From Pseudomonas sp. (GTDB lineage Bacteria; Pseudomonadota; Gammaproteobacteria; Pseudomonadales; Pseudomonadaceae): a DNA stretch of 44,706 bases. The position numbers and the translations under genes were made by a program. The stretch is taken from contig JAUSOF010000064.1 in NCBI GenBank assembly GCA_030656145.1, positions 1-44,706 of the forward strand, written 5' to 3'. The number at the start of each line of letters is the position of its first letter. Within the stretch, counting starts at the first letter, position 1. Under the pieces are notes generated by a model that had not been told where the DNA came from, ran no database searches, and saw nothing but the letters and a program-made list of their open reading frames with translations. Positions 28,329 to 35,690 of this stretch are shown piece after piece.

Positions 28329-29777
28329 ATGCAATGGGAAACCGTAATCGGGCTGGAAATTCACGCCCAGCTCAGCACCCAATCGAAGATTTTCTCCGCC
28401 AGCGCCATCGCTTTCGGCGCCGAGCCCAACACCCAGGCCAGCCTGGTTGACCTCGGCATGCCCGGCACCCTGCCGGTGCTGAATGCCGAAGCGGTGCGCA
28501 TGGCCTGTAAATTCGGCCTGGCGATTGATGCCGAGATCGCGCCGAGCAACGTCTTTGCGCGCAAGAACTACTTCTACCCGGACCTGCCCAAGGGCTACCA
28601 GACCAGCCAGATGGATCACCCCATTGTCGGCAAGGGCTTCCTCGACATCACCCTGGAAGACGGCACCCAGAAACGCATCGGCATCACCCGCGCGCACCTG
28701 GAAGAAGACGCCGGCAAGAGCCTGCACGAAGACTTCCACGGCATGAGCGGTATCGACCTGAACCGCGCGGGCACCCCGCTGCTGGAGATCGTTTCCGAGC
28801 CGGATATTCGCTCGGCCAAGGAAGCGGTGGCTTACGTCAAGGCGATACACGCCCTGGTGCGCTACTTAGGGATTTGCGACGGCAACATGGCCGAAGGCTC
28901 GCTGCGTTGCGACTGCAACGTCTCGGTACGCCCGGTCGGCCAAGCCGAGTACGGCACCCGCGCCGAGATCAAGAACGTCAACTCGTTCCGCTTTATCGAA
29001 AAAGCCATCAACCATGAAGTGCAACGGCAGATCGAACGGATCGAAGACGGCGGCAAGATCGTTCAGGAAACCCGTCTGTACGACCCGAACAAAGACCAGA
29101 CCCGCTCCATGCGCAGCAAGGAAGAAGCCAACGACTACCGTTACTTCCCCTGCCCCGACCTGTTGCCAGTGGTGATCGAGCAAAGCTTCCTCGATGAAAT
29201 CCGCGCCAGCCTGCCGGAGTTGCCGGTCGAGAAGCGCGCGCGCTTCGAGCGCGAATTTGGCCTGTCCACCTATGACGCCGACGTACTGGCGGCCAGCCGC
29301 GAACTGGCTAACTACTTCGAAGCCGTCAACGCCGTGTGCGGCGATGCCAAGCTGGCCGCCAACTGGGTGATGGGCGAGCTGTCCAGCCTGCTCAACAAGG
29401 ACAACCTGGACATCGACCAGTCGCCGGTTAGCGCCGAGCAGCTGGGCGGCATGATCCTGCGCATCAAGGACAACACCATCAGCGGCAAGATCGCCAAGAT
29501 GGTCTTCGAGGCCCTGGCGGCCGGCGAAGGCGCGACGGCTGACGAGGTGATCGAGAACAAGGGTCTCAAGCAGGTCACCGACTCGGGCGCCATCGAAGCC
29601 ATGCTGGACGAAGTGCTGGCGGCCAACGCCGAGCAGGTTGAACAGTACCGCGCCGCTGATGAAGCCAAGCGCGGCAAGATGTTCGGCTTCTTCGTCGGTC
29701 AGGCCATGAAGGCCTCGAAAGGCAAGGCTAACCCCGGCCAGGTGAACCAACTGCTGAAGAAAAAGCTCGAAGGGTGA
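28329..29777 (+). CDS. gatB: Asp/Glu-tRNA amidotransferase subunit B
   Basis: GatB binds the mischarged tRNA, activates it with ATP and receives ammonia from GatA. The 482-residue protein begins [23 protein letters not shown], the hallmark cradle-domain start, contains the conserved [17 protein letters not shown], and ends in the YqeY-like tail domain (about residues 330-482). It is followed by a strong terminator, marking the end of gatCAB. Confidence 0.98.
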   Translation: MQWETVIGLEIHAQLSTQSKIFSASAIAFGAEPNTQASLVDLGMPGTLPVLNAEAVRMACKFGLAIDAEIAPSNVFARKNYFYPDLPKGYQTSQMDHPIVGKGFLDITLEDGTQKRIGITRAHLEEDAGKSLHEDFHGMSGIDLNRAGTPLLEIVSEPDIRSAKEAVAYVKAIHALVRYLGICDGNMAEGSLRCDCNVSVRPVGQAEYGTRAEIKNVNSFRFIEKAINHEVQRQIERIEDGGKIVQETRLYDPNKDQTRSMRSKEEANDYRYFPCPDLLPVVIEQSFLDEIRASLPELPVEKRARFEREFGLSTYDADVLAASRELANYFEAVNAVCGDAKLAANWVMGELSSLLNKDNLDIDQSPVSAEQLGGMILRIKDNTISGKIAKMVFEALAAGEGATADEVIENKGLKQVTDSGAIEAMLDEVLAANAEQVEQYRAADEAKRGKMFGFFVGQAMKASKGKANPGQVNQLLKKKLEG

Positions 29778-29794
29778 CAACCCGCCCCCATCGA

Positions 29795-29817
29795 CGCCGG
29801 GCTTGCCCGGCGTTTTT
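29795..29817 (+). terminator. Intrinsic terminator of gatCAB
   Basis: A perfect 8-bp GC-rich stem (CGCCGGGC, 29795-29802, and GCCCGGCG, 29805-29812) with a TT loop is followed directly by TTTTT. It lies 17 bp after the gatB stop and is the clearest rho-independent terminator in the window. Confidence 0.9.
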
Positions 29818-29837
29818 CTGCGTGGAGAATTGGATCT

Positions 29838-30284
29838 ATGCCGACTCGTAGCCCGGATGCTATCCGGGAACAAGCAAGCCCGCGGCTTGCATCTTGGCCA
29901 AGGACAGCCACGCTGATCCGCAACAGCCTGATCCTCAGCGCACTGGCCTTGCTCGTCGGCTGCACCAGCCAGGGGATCAAACCGGGCGGCTATAGCGCCG
30001 AAGGCAAGGCCTCCTATTACGGCGCCCGCCACCATGGCAATAAAACTGCCAGCGGCGAGCGCTTCGACCAGCACGCCCTCACCGCCGCCCACCGCAGCCT
30101 TCCCTTCGGCAGCCGCGTACGGGTGACCAACCTGCGCAACGACAAGAGCGTAGTGGTGCGCATCAACGACCGCGGCCCTTACGCCAGAGGACGGATTATC
30201 GACCTGTCGCAGCAGGCCGCCGGGCGACTCGACATGCTCCGCGCCGGCGTAGTACCGGTGCGCGTCGAGCAACTGGCTGACTGA
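29838..30284 (+). CDS. RlpA-like septal ring / murein lipoprotein, repeat-encoded N-terminus
   Basis: The 148-residue product has a lipobox LVGC (Cys42) after the hydrophobic stretch [10 protein letters not shown], then a double-psi beta-barrel of the RlpA type: [22 protein letters not shown] and [33 protein letters not shown], with the catalytic-type Asp in NDRGPY. RlpA is a lytic transglycosylase on denuded glycan strands; this short protein lacks the SPOR domain, so it is a relative and not RlpA itself. GGAG lies 10 nt before the ATG. Residues 4-18 are encoded by two adjacent hairpin repeats (29848-29890), giving an abnormally long stretch before the signal-peptide core ([15 protein letters not shown]). 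Confidence 0.88.
   Translation: MPTRSPDAIREQASPRLASWPRTATLIRNSLILSALALLVGCTSQGIKPGGYSAEGKASYYGARHHGNKTASGERFDQHALTAAHRSLPFGSRVRVTNLRNDKSVVVRINDRGPYARGRIIDLSQQAAGRLDMLRAGVVPVRVEQLAD
29848..29890. repeat. Two hairpin repeats inside the start of the RlpA-like gene
   Basis: The first unit, starting GTAGCCCGGAT, has arms CCCGGAT (29852-29858) and ATCCGGG (29862-29868). It belongs to the same family as the repeats at 32602-32626 and 44348-44366. The second is GCAAGCC/GGCTTGC at 29874-29880 and 29884-29890. Both lie in frame between the ATG and the signal-peptide core. Confidence 0.7.
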
Positions 30285-30327
30285 GCCCGCCGCGTACCCC
30301 ACCTGAAAATATAGATGCATGCCCCAC

Positions 30328-30343
30328 TGGCGCGACGCTTGCG
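30328..30343 (+). promoter_or_regulatory. Sigma-54-type (-24/-12) element upstream of the antiporter gene
   Basis: TGGCGCGACGCTTGCG has GG-N10-GC spacing (GG 30329-30330, GC 30341-30342), a perfect TTGC and one mismatch (G for A) in TGGCAC. The predicted start near 30354 is about 29 bp before the ATG. No activator-binding site is recognised. Confidence 0.45.
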
Positions 30344-30382
30344 GATGATTAAACTAGCCGCACTTTTCTGGAGCCCCTTGCA

Positions 30383-31477
30383 ATGACCCCGATGACGTTC
30401 GTCTACCTGATTGCCGGCCTGATATTGCTGGTCGCTGGCGCCGAGGTGCTGGTGCGCGGCGCCGCCAAACTGGCGGCGCAATTCGGTATCCCGCCGCTGG
30501 TAATAGGCCTGACCGTGGTCGCCTTCGGCACCAGCGCGCCAGAAACCGCCGTCAGCGTGCAGGCAGCCTTCAACAACAGTGGCGACCTGGCCATCGGCAA
30601 CGTGATCGGCAGCAATATCGCCAACGTACTGCTGGTGCTTGGCGCAACCGCCCTGATCGCACCACTGATCGTCTCGCGCCAGCTGATCCGCCTGGACGTG
30701 CCAATCATGATCGGTGCCAGCCTGGTGGTGTACGCCCTGGCCTGGGACGGCAGCCTGAGCAAACTCGATGGTGCACTGATGTTTGCCGGAGTGGTTGGCT
30801 ATACCAGCTTCCTGATTATCAGCTCGCGCCGCGACAAGACTCCCGCCGAGGATGACGAATTCACCAAGGAGTTCGGCCTCGATGAGCCCGTCAAACCCTA
30901 CGCCTGGCTGATCAACCTGGCACTGATCATTGCCGGCCTGGTGCTGCTGGTCAGTGGCTCCGGCTTTCTGGTCGAAGGCGCCGTCAGCCTGGCCCGCGCA
31001 CTCGGCTTGTCCGAGCTGATCATCGGCCTGACCGTGGTAGCCATCGGCACCTCGCTGCCGGAATTGGCGACCTCGATCATTGCCGCCTTCCGCGGCGAAC
31101 GGGATATCGCCGTGGGCAATATCGTCGGCAGCAACATCTTCAACCTGCTCTGCGTACTCGGCCTGGCCTCAATGGTATCGCCGCTGGCGATCTCGGTGTC
31201 GCCAAACGCCCTGGCCTTCGACTTCCTGGTGATGATCGCCGTAGCCATTGCCTGCCTGCCGATTTTCTTTGCCGGCTACCGCATCAATCGCTGGGAAGGT
31301 CTGCTGTTTCTCGCCTACTACCTGGCCTACACCCTCTACCTGGTGCTGTTCGCCACCGGCCGGCCACTCGCCCAGACCTTTGGCGATGCCATGCTCGGTT
31401 ACGTACTCCCGCTGACTGTGGTGACCCTGTTGGTGATCGCCGCCCGCGCCTGGCATAAACAGCGCGAGACCGTTTAG
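30383..31477 (+). CDS. Calcium/sodium-type antiporter (CaCA family, YrbG-like)
   Basis: A 364-residue inner-membrane exchanger with ten or so hydrophobic helices and the two inverted alpha-repeats of the family: VVAFGTSAPETAVS with GNVIGSNIANVLLVLG in the first half, and VVAIGTSLPELATS with GNIVGSNIFNLLCVLG in the second. The acidic residues in GTSxPE form the cation site. A cytosolic loop around residues 150-172 (RRDKTPAEDDEFTKEFGLDEP) separates the halves. The ion specificity (Ca2+, Na+, H+ or K+) cannot be decided from sequence. The gene converges on the AEC carrier gene 44 bp away. Confidence 0.9.
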   Translation: MTPMTFVYLIAGLILLVAGAEVLVRGAAKLAAQFGIPPLVIGLTVVAFGTSAPETAVSVQAAFNNSGDLAIGNVIGSNIANVLLVLGATALIAPLIVSRQLIRLDVPIMIGASLVVYALAWDGSLSKLDGALMFAGVVGYTSFLIISSRRDKTPAEDDEFTKEFGLDEPVKPYAWLINLALIIAGLVLLVSGSGFLVEGAVSLARALGLSELIIGLTVVAIGTSLPELATSIIAAFRGERDIAVGNIVGSNIFNLLCVLGLASMVSPLAISVSPNALAFDFLVMIAVAIACLPIFFAGYRINRWEGLLFLAYYLAYTLYLVLFATGRPLAQTFGDAMLGYVLPLTVVTLLVIAARAWHKQRETV

Positions 31478-31521
31478 ACCGGTGAGCCGTGGCCGACGAC
31501 CGGAATCAACACCAAGGGCGG

Positions 31522-32463
31522 TTAGATCCAGCCCGCCCACTGCAATAGCAGCAAACCGATATTGATGGTCACCACCGCAACCAGGGTGGTGATCACAATG
31601 ATCGCCGCCGCCAACTGATGATTACCATTCACCGCCCGTGCCATGACGAAGCTGGCGGCAGCCGTGGGGCTGGCAAAATACAGGAACAGGATCGCCAGTT
31701 CCGCACCACGAAAGCCCCACAGCCAGGCGCCAAGGGTTGCCAGCAACGGCAGCCAGACCATCTTCATCAGACTGGCACTGATGGCGATACCGCTGCTCGC
31801 GCGCAACGAGGCCAGGGTCAGGGTTCCGCCAATGCAGATCAGCGCCAGCGGCAGGGTCATCTGCGCGAAGTACTGGGTCGATATCATCAACCAGTCAGGT
31901 AACGGCAACCGCCAGTAGGCGATCGGCATGGCCGCCAGCACGCCGATGATCAGTGGGTTACTCAGGATGCTCTTGCCGATGGCCCAGGGACCGGACTTGA
32001 CGTGCGGACTGTAGATCGTCAGGACGATAGCCGAGAGCGTGTTGTAGCAAAGGATTACCACCCCACCCAACACCGCGCCGACCGACAAGCCATAGTCGCC
32101 GTACATGCTGGTGGCCAGCGCCAGACCGACGATGCCGTTATTGCCGCGAAACGCGCCCTGGGTGTAAATCCCGCGCTCCACCTGCGGACAGCGCCAGATC
32201 GCCCAACCCCAGGCGATCAGAAAGCACACCAGGGTCGCCAGCACGAAATAACCGAGCAGCGCGGGCTGCAACGCCGTGCTCAGGTCCGCCTTGACGATGC
32301 CGAGAAACAACAGCGCCGGCATGGTGCCGCGAAACACCAACGACGACGCGGTATTGATAAAAGCATCGTCGATCCAGCCCAGGCGCTTGAGCCCAACACC
32401 AAGAAACAGCATCGAGAACACCGGCGCAGTGATGGCGAGGGTTTGCTGGACTACAGCGAACAT
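31522..32463 (-). CDS. AEC-family (auxin efflux carrier-type) permease
   Basis: A 313-residue membrane protein with about ten helices in two sets of five, with the AEC/MdcF family pattern: FLGVGLKRLGWIDDAFINTASSLVFRGTMPALLF near the N-terminus and GNNGIVGLALATSMYG at the mid-protein crossover. Bacterial members export or import small organic acids such as malonate or malate; the substrate here is unknown. A possible -10 (TATCAT) lies on the minus strand at 32499-32504. The gene is preceded by a strong hairpin at 32514-32539. Confidence 0.87.
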   Translation of the reverse strand: MFAVVQQTLAITAPVFSMLFLGVGLKRLGWIDDAFINTASSLVFRGTMPALLFLGIVKADLSTALQPALLGYFVLATLVCFLIAWGWAIWRCPQVERGIYTQGAFRGNNGIVGLALATSMYGDYGLSVGAVLGGVVILCYNTLSAIVLTIYSPHVKSGPWAIGKSILSNPLIIGVLAAMPIAYWRLPLPDWLMISTQYFAQMTLPLALICIGGTLTLASLRASSGIAISASLMKMVWLPLLATLGAWLWGFRGAELAILFLYFASPTAAASFVMARAVNGNHQLAAAIIVITTLVAVVTINIGLLLLQWAGWI

Positions 32464-32513
32464 GGAGACCCCTGGAAGCGTATTTACTTAGGGGACTAAT
32501 GATAACGCCATCG

Positions 32514-32539
32514 ACGGAAAACGCTTCGCGGTTTTCCGT
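32514..32539. repeat. Perfect 9-bp hairpin between roxR and the AEC gene
   Basis: ACGGAAAAC (32514-32522) and GTTTTCCGT (32531-32539) flank an 8-nt GC-rich loop that can itself pair (CGC/GCG). There is no T run on the minus strand after it, so it is not a standard terminator for roxR. It lies about 50 bp upstream of the AEC start, overlapping the expected -35 region. Confidence 0.55.
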
Positions 32540-32601
32540 TCTACGCGAGCGATAACGGTATATCGCGAGGCGGATAAGAAAGGCATCACTCAGCCACTCT
32601 G

Positions 32602-32626
32602 GTAGCCCGGATTGCATCCGAGCTAC
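32602..32626. repeat. GTAGCCCGGAT-type palindromic repeat
   Basis: The unit runs GTAGC-c-CGGAT-tgc-ATCCG-a-GCTAC, a 25-bp near-perfect hairpin just after the roxR stop. It is the same family as the unit embedded in the RlpA-like gene. Confidence 0.7.
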
Positions 32627-32642
32627 GGTGCTGTATCGCCTT

Positions 32643-33203
32643 TCAGCGCCTGACCGGACGCTTCTGCAATTTGCGCTGCAGGGTGCGCCGGTGCATACCG
32701 AGCGCACGAGCGGTGGCGGATATATTGCCTTCATGCTCGCTGAGTACGCGCTGGATATGCTCCCACTGCAGGCGGTCCACCGACATCGGGTTTTCCGGCA
32801 CCAGGGTGTCCAGGTCGGCGTGCTTGGTCAGCAGCGCGGCCAGCACGTCGTCGGCATCGGCCGGTTTGCACAGGTAGTTGCAGGCGCCGCGCTTGATGGC
32901 TTCAACGGCGGTGGCGATGCTCGAATAGCCGGTGAGGATCACCACGCGCATCTCCGCATCCAGCTCCAGCAGTTTGGGCAGCAGCACCAGGCCGGAGTCG
33001 CCTTCCATCTTCAAATCGAGCACGGCGTATTCCGGCACATCCTGTTCCGCCAGGGCCAGGCCCTCCTCGGCAGAACCGGCAGTCGAGACGCGCAAACCGC
33101 GCCGACTCATGGCCCGCGCCATGACCCGGGTAAACGTCGGGTCGTCATCAACCAGTAGCAGGTGCGGTTGTTCTTCGCCTTCAAACAGGACTTCGTCACT
33201 CAT
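32643..33203 (-). CDS. roxR: Redox response regulator RoxR (RegA/PrrA family)
   Basis: A 186-residue regulator with an N-terminal receiver domain (phosphoacceptor Asp63 in AVLDLKMEGDSG, acidic DDD at 19-21, Lys in CKPADADD) and a C-terminal Fis-type helix-turn-helix (EGNISATARALGMHRRTLQRKLQKR). This compact two-domain layout without an AAA+ module is the RegA/PrrA/ActR/RoxR family, which in pseudomonads controls terminal oxidases and respiratory adaptation. AAGGAAG precedes the ATG; 24 upstream codons are open but unsupported. It lies 13 bp after roxS. Confidence 0.94.
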   Translation of the reverse strand: MSDEVLFEGEEQPHLLLVDDDPTFTRVMARAMSRRGLRVSTAGSAEEGLALAEQDVPEYAVLDLKMEGDSGLVLLPKLLELDAEMRVVILTGYSSIATAVEAIKRGACNYLCKPADADDVLAALLTKHADLDTLVPENPMSVDRLQWEHIQRVLSEHEGNISATARALGMHRRTLQRKLQKRPVRR

Positions 33204-33216
33204 ACTCGATGCTTCC

Positions 33217-34470
33217 TTAGGCTCGCCCATAGGCGCGCGGCAACTTAAGCTCGGTGAGCGTGCCGCCTTCTTCATGGTTATACAGCTTTACCGTGCCGCC
33301 GGCACGGGTGACGCTGGCCTGACTAAGGAACAACCCCAGGCCGAAGCCCTTGCCCTTGGTGGTGAAAAACGGCCTACCGAGCTGTTCGGCGATGGCCAGC
33401 GGCACCCCTGCACCAAAATCGCGAATGCTCAGATTCAGCCATTGATGATCCCAGTCGAGGCGAATGTCCAGCTTGTCCGGGCAGGCGTCGGCGGCGTTGT
33501 TCAGCAGATTGAGCAGCGCCTGGGTGAGATCTGCTGGCGGCATCATCCGTGGCGCCGCGCCCCGTCCGAGGCACTGATAGCGATAACTGGCCTCAGGGCG
33601 CATCAGGTGCCAACGATTAAGCGTGGTCTCCAGCCACTCCACCGAGGACAGTTCGACCACCGCCTGCCGCCGATCCGCTTCGGCAGCGCGTACCAGGTGC
33701 TGCAGGGTCTCTTTGCACAGCTTGACCTGCTCTTGCAGCACCGCCAGGTCTTCCTGCAACAACGGATCCTGATGCTCGCGACGTAGCTCTTTGATCAACA
33801 CGCTCATGGTCGCCAATGGGGTGCCCAGCTCATGAGCGGCACCGGCGGCCTGGGTGGCAACCGCCAGCAACTGCTGGTCACGCAAGCCTTCCTCGCGGCG
33901 CTCGGCGCGCAGTTCCTCCTGGGCGCGCAACTCCTCGGCCATCTTGGCGACGAAGAAGGTAATCAGCCCCGCGGCCAAGGCAAAGCTCAGCCACATACCG
34001 TAGATCAGCAGGCTTTCACGCGGGCCTGACGGCAAATCCAGCGGGTGCGACCACACCAGCAACAGGGTGTAGCCGGCCAGCGCCAGACCGGACAGCGTCA
34101 TGGTAAACAGCCAGGGCAAGGTCGCCGCGGCGATGGTCAGCGGCACCAGGTAATACGAGACGAAGGGGTTGGTCGAGCCACCCGAGTAGTACAGCAGCAC
34201 GCTATGGATGACCAGGTCGCAGCCGAGTTGCACCGCGTACTCCACCTCGGTGACCGGCCACGGACCACGCAGGCGCAAGGCGCTCAGCAGACACAGCAGC
34301 AGTGAAATACCCAGCGTGATACTCAGCGCCTGCCAGGGCAGCGGCAGCAAGCCCGATTTATAGGCCAGGCCCACCGAACCCGCCTGGGCAGCCAACACCA
34401 GGATCCGGATCAGGGTCAGACGCCAGAGGTTTTGCCGGCTGGCCGACAACAACTGCACGGGTGCGAGCAT
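33217..34470 (-). CDS. roxS: Redox sensor histidine kinase RoxS (RegB/PrrB family)
   Basis: A 417-residue membrane kinase with six hydrophobic segments (about residues 16-175). It carries the quinone-binding heptapeptide GGSTNPF (98-104) followed by VSYYLVPLTIAA, the family hallmark. The phosphorylated His213 is in AAHELGTPLATMSV, and the redox-active cysteine of RegB corresponds to Cys252 in VKLCKETLQHL. The ATPase domain has LLNLLNNAADACPDK (N box) and GKGFGLGLFLS (G2 box). It senses quinone or oxygen status and phosphorylates RoxR. GGAGAG sits 4 nt before the ATG. Confidence 0.94.
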   Translation of the reverse strand: MLAPVQLLSASRQNLWRLTLIRILVLAAQAGSVGLAYKSGLLPLPWQALSITLGISLLLCLLSALRLRGPWPVTEVEYAVQLGCDLVIHSVLLYYSGGSTNPFVSYYLVPLTIAAATLPWLFTMTLSGLALAGYTLLLVWSHPLDLPSGPRESLLIYGMWLSFALAAGLITFFVAKMAEELRAQEELRAERREEGLRDQQLLAVATQAAGAAHELGTPLATMSVLIKELRREHQDPLLQEDLAVLQEQVKLCKETLQHLVRAAEADRRQAVVELSSVEWLETTLNRWHLMRPEASYRYQCLGRGAAPRMMPPADLTQALLNLLNNAADACPDKLDIRLDWDHQWLNLSIRDFGAGVPLAIAEQLGRPFFTTKGKGFGLGLFLSQASVTRAGGTVKLYNHEEGGTLTELKLPRAYGRA

Positions 34471-34760
34471 GGACTCTCCAAAAATGACTCGTTTGCCGAG
34501 CCGCACGAGTATAACCAAGGCTCGGTTTGCTCAGCTGCGACAACTGGCCGCAGTACACGACCGTGCGCACCGGCATCCGACGCTGTGGCCTGGGTTAGTT
34601 GGCGCGCGCGGCGCACCCTACCGTTGTGGCCTGACGCCTGGGCATGCACAGAAACAACACACATCGATGAACCAGATTTAACCCAAACAGTCGAAACGTC
34701 AGGTGTACCTTTGGCTACACATTCAACCCTCTGCCCCCACATCGCTAACAAGGAATCGTC
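34471..34760. other. Divergent roxS / SIMPL-gene promoter region
   Basis: 290 bp without a supported gene. On the roxS side, TATACT (34508-34513, minus strand) is a likely -10, 38 bp upstream of the ATG. It is flanked by the inverted repeat CCGAGCC (34496-34502) and GGCTCGG (34519-34525), which could be an operator. The middle (34600-34625) holds a GC-rich repeat-like stretch ending GCGCACCCTAC, similar to the one at 13022-13036. Nothing else stands out. Confidence 0.4.
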
Positions 34761-35474
34761 ATGCAGCCATTGTCCCGTCTCGCCAGTGCCCTGACCATCA
34801 GCGCCGTCGGCCTGCTCAGCCTTGCTGCGCATGCCGAAGAGGCCCGCTACAACCAGATTGCGCTGCGCGCCGAGGTCAATCAGGAAATCGCCCACGACCT
34901 GATGCACGTCACCCTGTATAGCGAAGCGCAAGACAGCGACCCGGCGGCACTTGCTGCGCAGATCAGCAACACCCTCAACGCCGGCATTGCCCAGGCGCGC
35001 AAGGCCAAGGGCGTCAGCGTGGCCATGGGCAGCCGCCACAGTTACCCGGTCTACGATGACAAGGGCCAGCAGATTACCGCCTGGCGCGAACGCGCCGAGC
35101 TGCGCCTGGAAAGTGCTGACTTCAGCGCCCTGTCCACACTGACCGGCGAGATGCTGCAGACCATGAAGATGGGCGGGATGAACTTCAGCATTGCCAACGC
35201 CACGCGCAAAACCCACGAAGACACCCTGCTCAAGGAGGCCGTGGCGGCGTTCAAGGCCCGCGCCCAACTGGCCACCGACGCCCTGGGTGGCAGCGGCTAC
35301 AAACTGGTCAACCTGAGCCTCAACAGCGGCGGTTTCCAGCCACCGATGCCGATGCGCATGAGCGCGATGAAAGGCGCCGAGAGGATGGATGCCGCGGTGA
35401 CGCCAGACATCGAAGCCGGCACCAGCCAGGTGACGATCAATGCCGACGGCGTCATCGAAGTGCAGATGCCCTGA
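34761..35474 (+). CDS. Periplasmic SIMPL-domain (DUF541) protein
   Basis: A 237-residue exported protein. The signal peptide MQPLSRLASALTISAVGLLS... ends with probable cleavage after Ala25 (AHA/EE). The mature part is a single SIMPL domain (formerly DUF541): it opens RYNQIALRAEVNQEIAHDLMHVTLYSE, and has a helical middle and VNLSLNSGG-type strands. Members have been linked to oxidative stress and envelope integrity, but biochemical function is unknown. Same place beside roxS as in P. aeruginosa, from memory; no operon partner on its strand until dppA 216 bp downstream. Confidence 0.88.
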   Translation: MQPLSRLASALTISAVGLLSLAAHAEEARYNQIALRAEVNQEIAHDLMHVTLYSEAQDSDPAALAAQISNTLNAGIAQARKAKGVSVAMGSRHSYPVYDDKGQQITAWRERAELRLESADFSALSTLTGEMLQTMKMGGMNFSIANATRKTHEDTLLKEAVAAFKARAQLATDALGGSGYKLVNLSLNSGGFQPPMPMRMSAMKGAERMDAAVTPDIEAGTSQVTINADGVIEVQMP

Positions 35475-35605
35475 ACCATGCCTCAAAAGCAGGCAGCGCC
35501 GTTGTCGCCAGATAGCGGCGTAATGCCAGCTTGATCCACGAAAATTGCCCAAATGCGACAGTTTACCCGCAGTTACTACGCAGAAGACCTCATGCCCCTT
35601 GCCGG

Positions 35606-35621
35606 CGGCACATGCCGTGCA
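35606..35621 (+). promoter_or_regulatory. Sigma-54-type (-24/-12) element upstream of dppA
   Basis: CGGCACATGCCGTGCA has GG-N10-GC spacing (GG 35607-35608, GC 35619-35620) and a perfect GGCAC, with mismatches at the first T and at one T of TTGC. The start would be near 35632, giving a leader of about 59 nt. TGAGGTC motifs flank it: inverted at 35586-35592 and direct at 35631-35637. Confidence 0.4.
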
Positions 35622-35690
35622 TAGTGTCATTGAGGTCTACACAAGAAGAGTCCCCTCACGCAAATAACCACAATAATCAATGAGGTCATC

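Noticed and set aside
28866..30320. 484-codon open frame opposite gatB and the RlpA-like gene
   Set aside because: It runs across a strong terminator and two unrelated genes on the other strand; an artefact of third-position GC.
34700..34740. Sigma-54 element upstream of the SIMPL gene
   Set aside because: GG-N10-GC spacing occurs, but GGTGT and TGGC differ too much from GGCAC and TTGC.
34432..34794. 120-codon plus-strand frame before the SIMPL gene
   Set aside because: It starts inside roxS, spans the divergent promoter, and has no ribosome site or family resemblance.
34416..35630. Long minus-strand frame over the SIMPL gene and its promoter
   Set aside because: The plus-strand SIMPL gene has a signal peptide and family motifs; the minus frame has none and would cover the roxS start.
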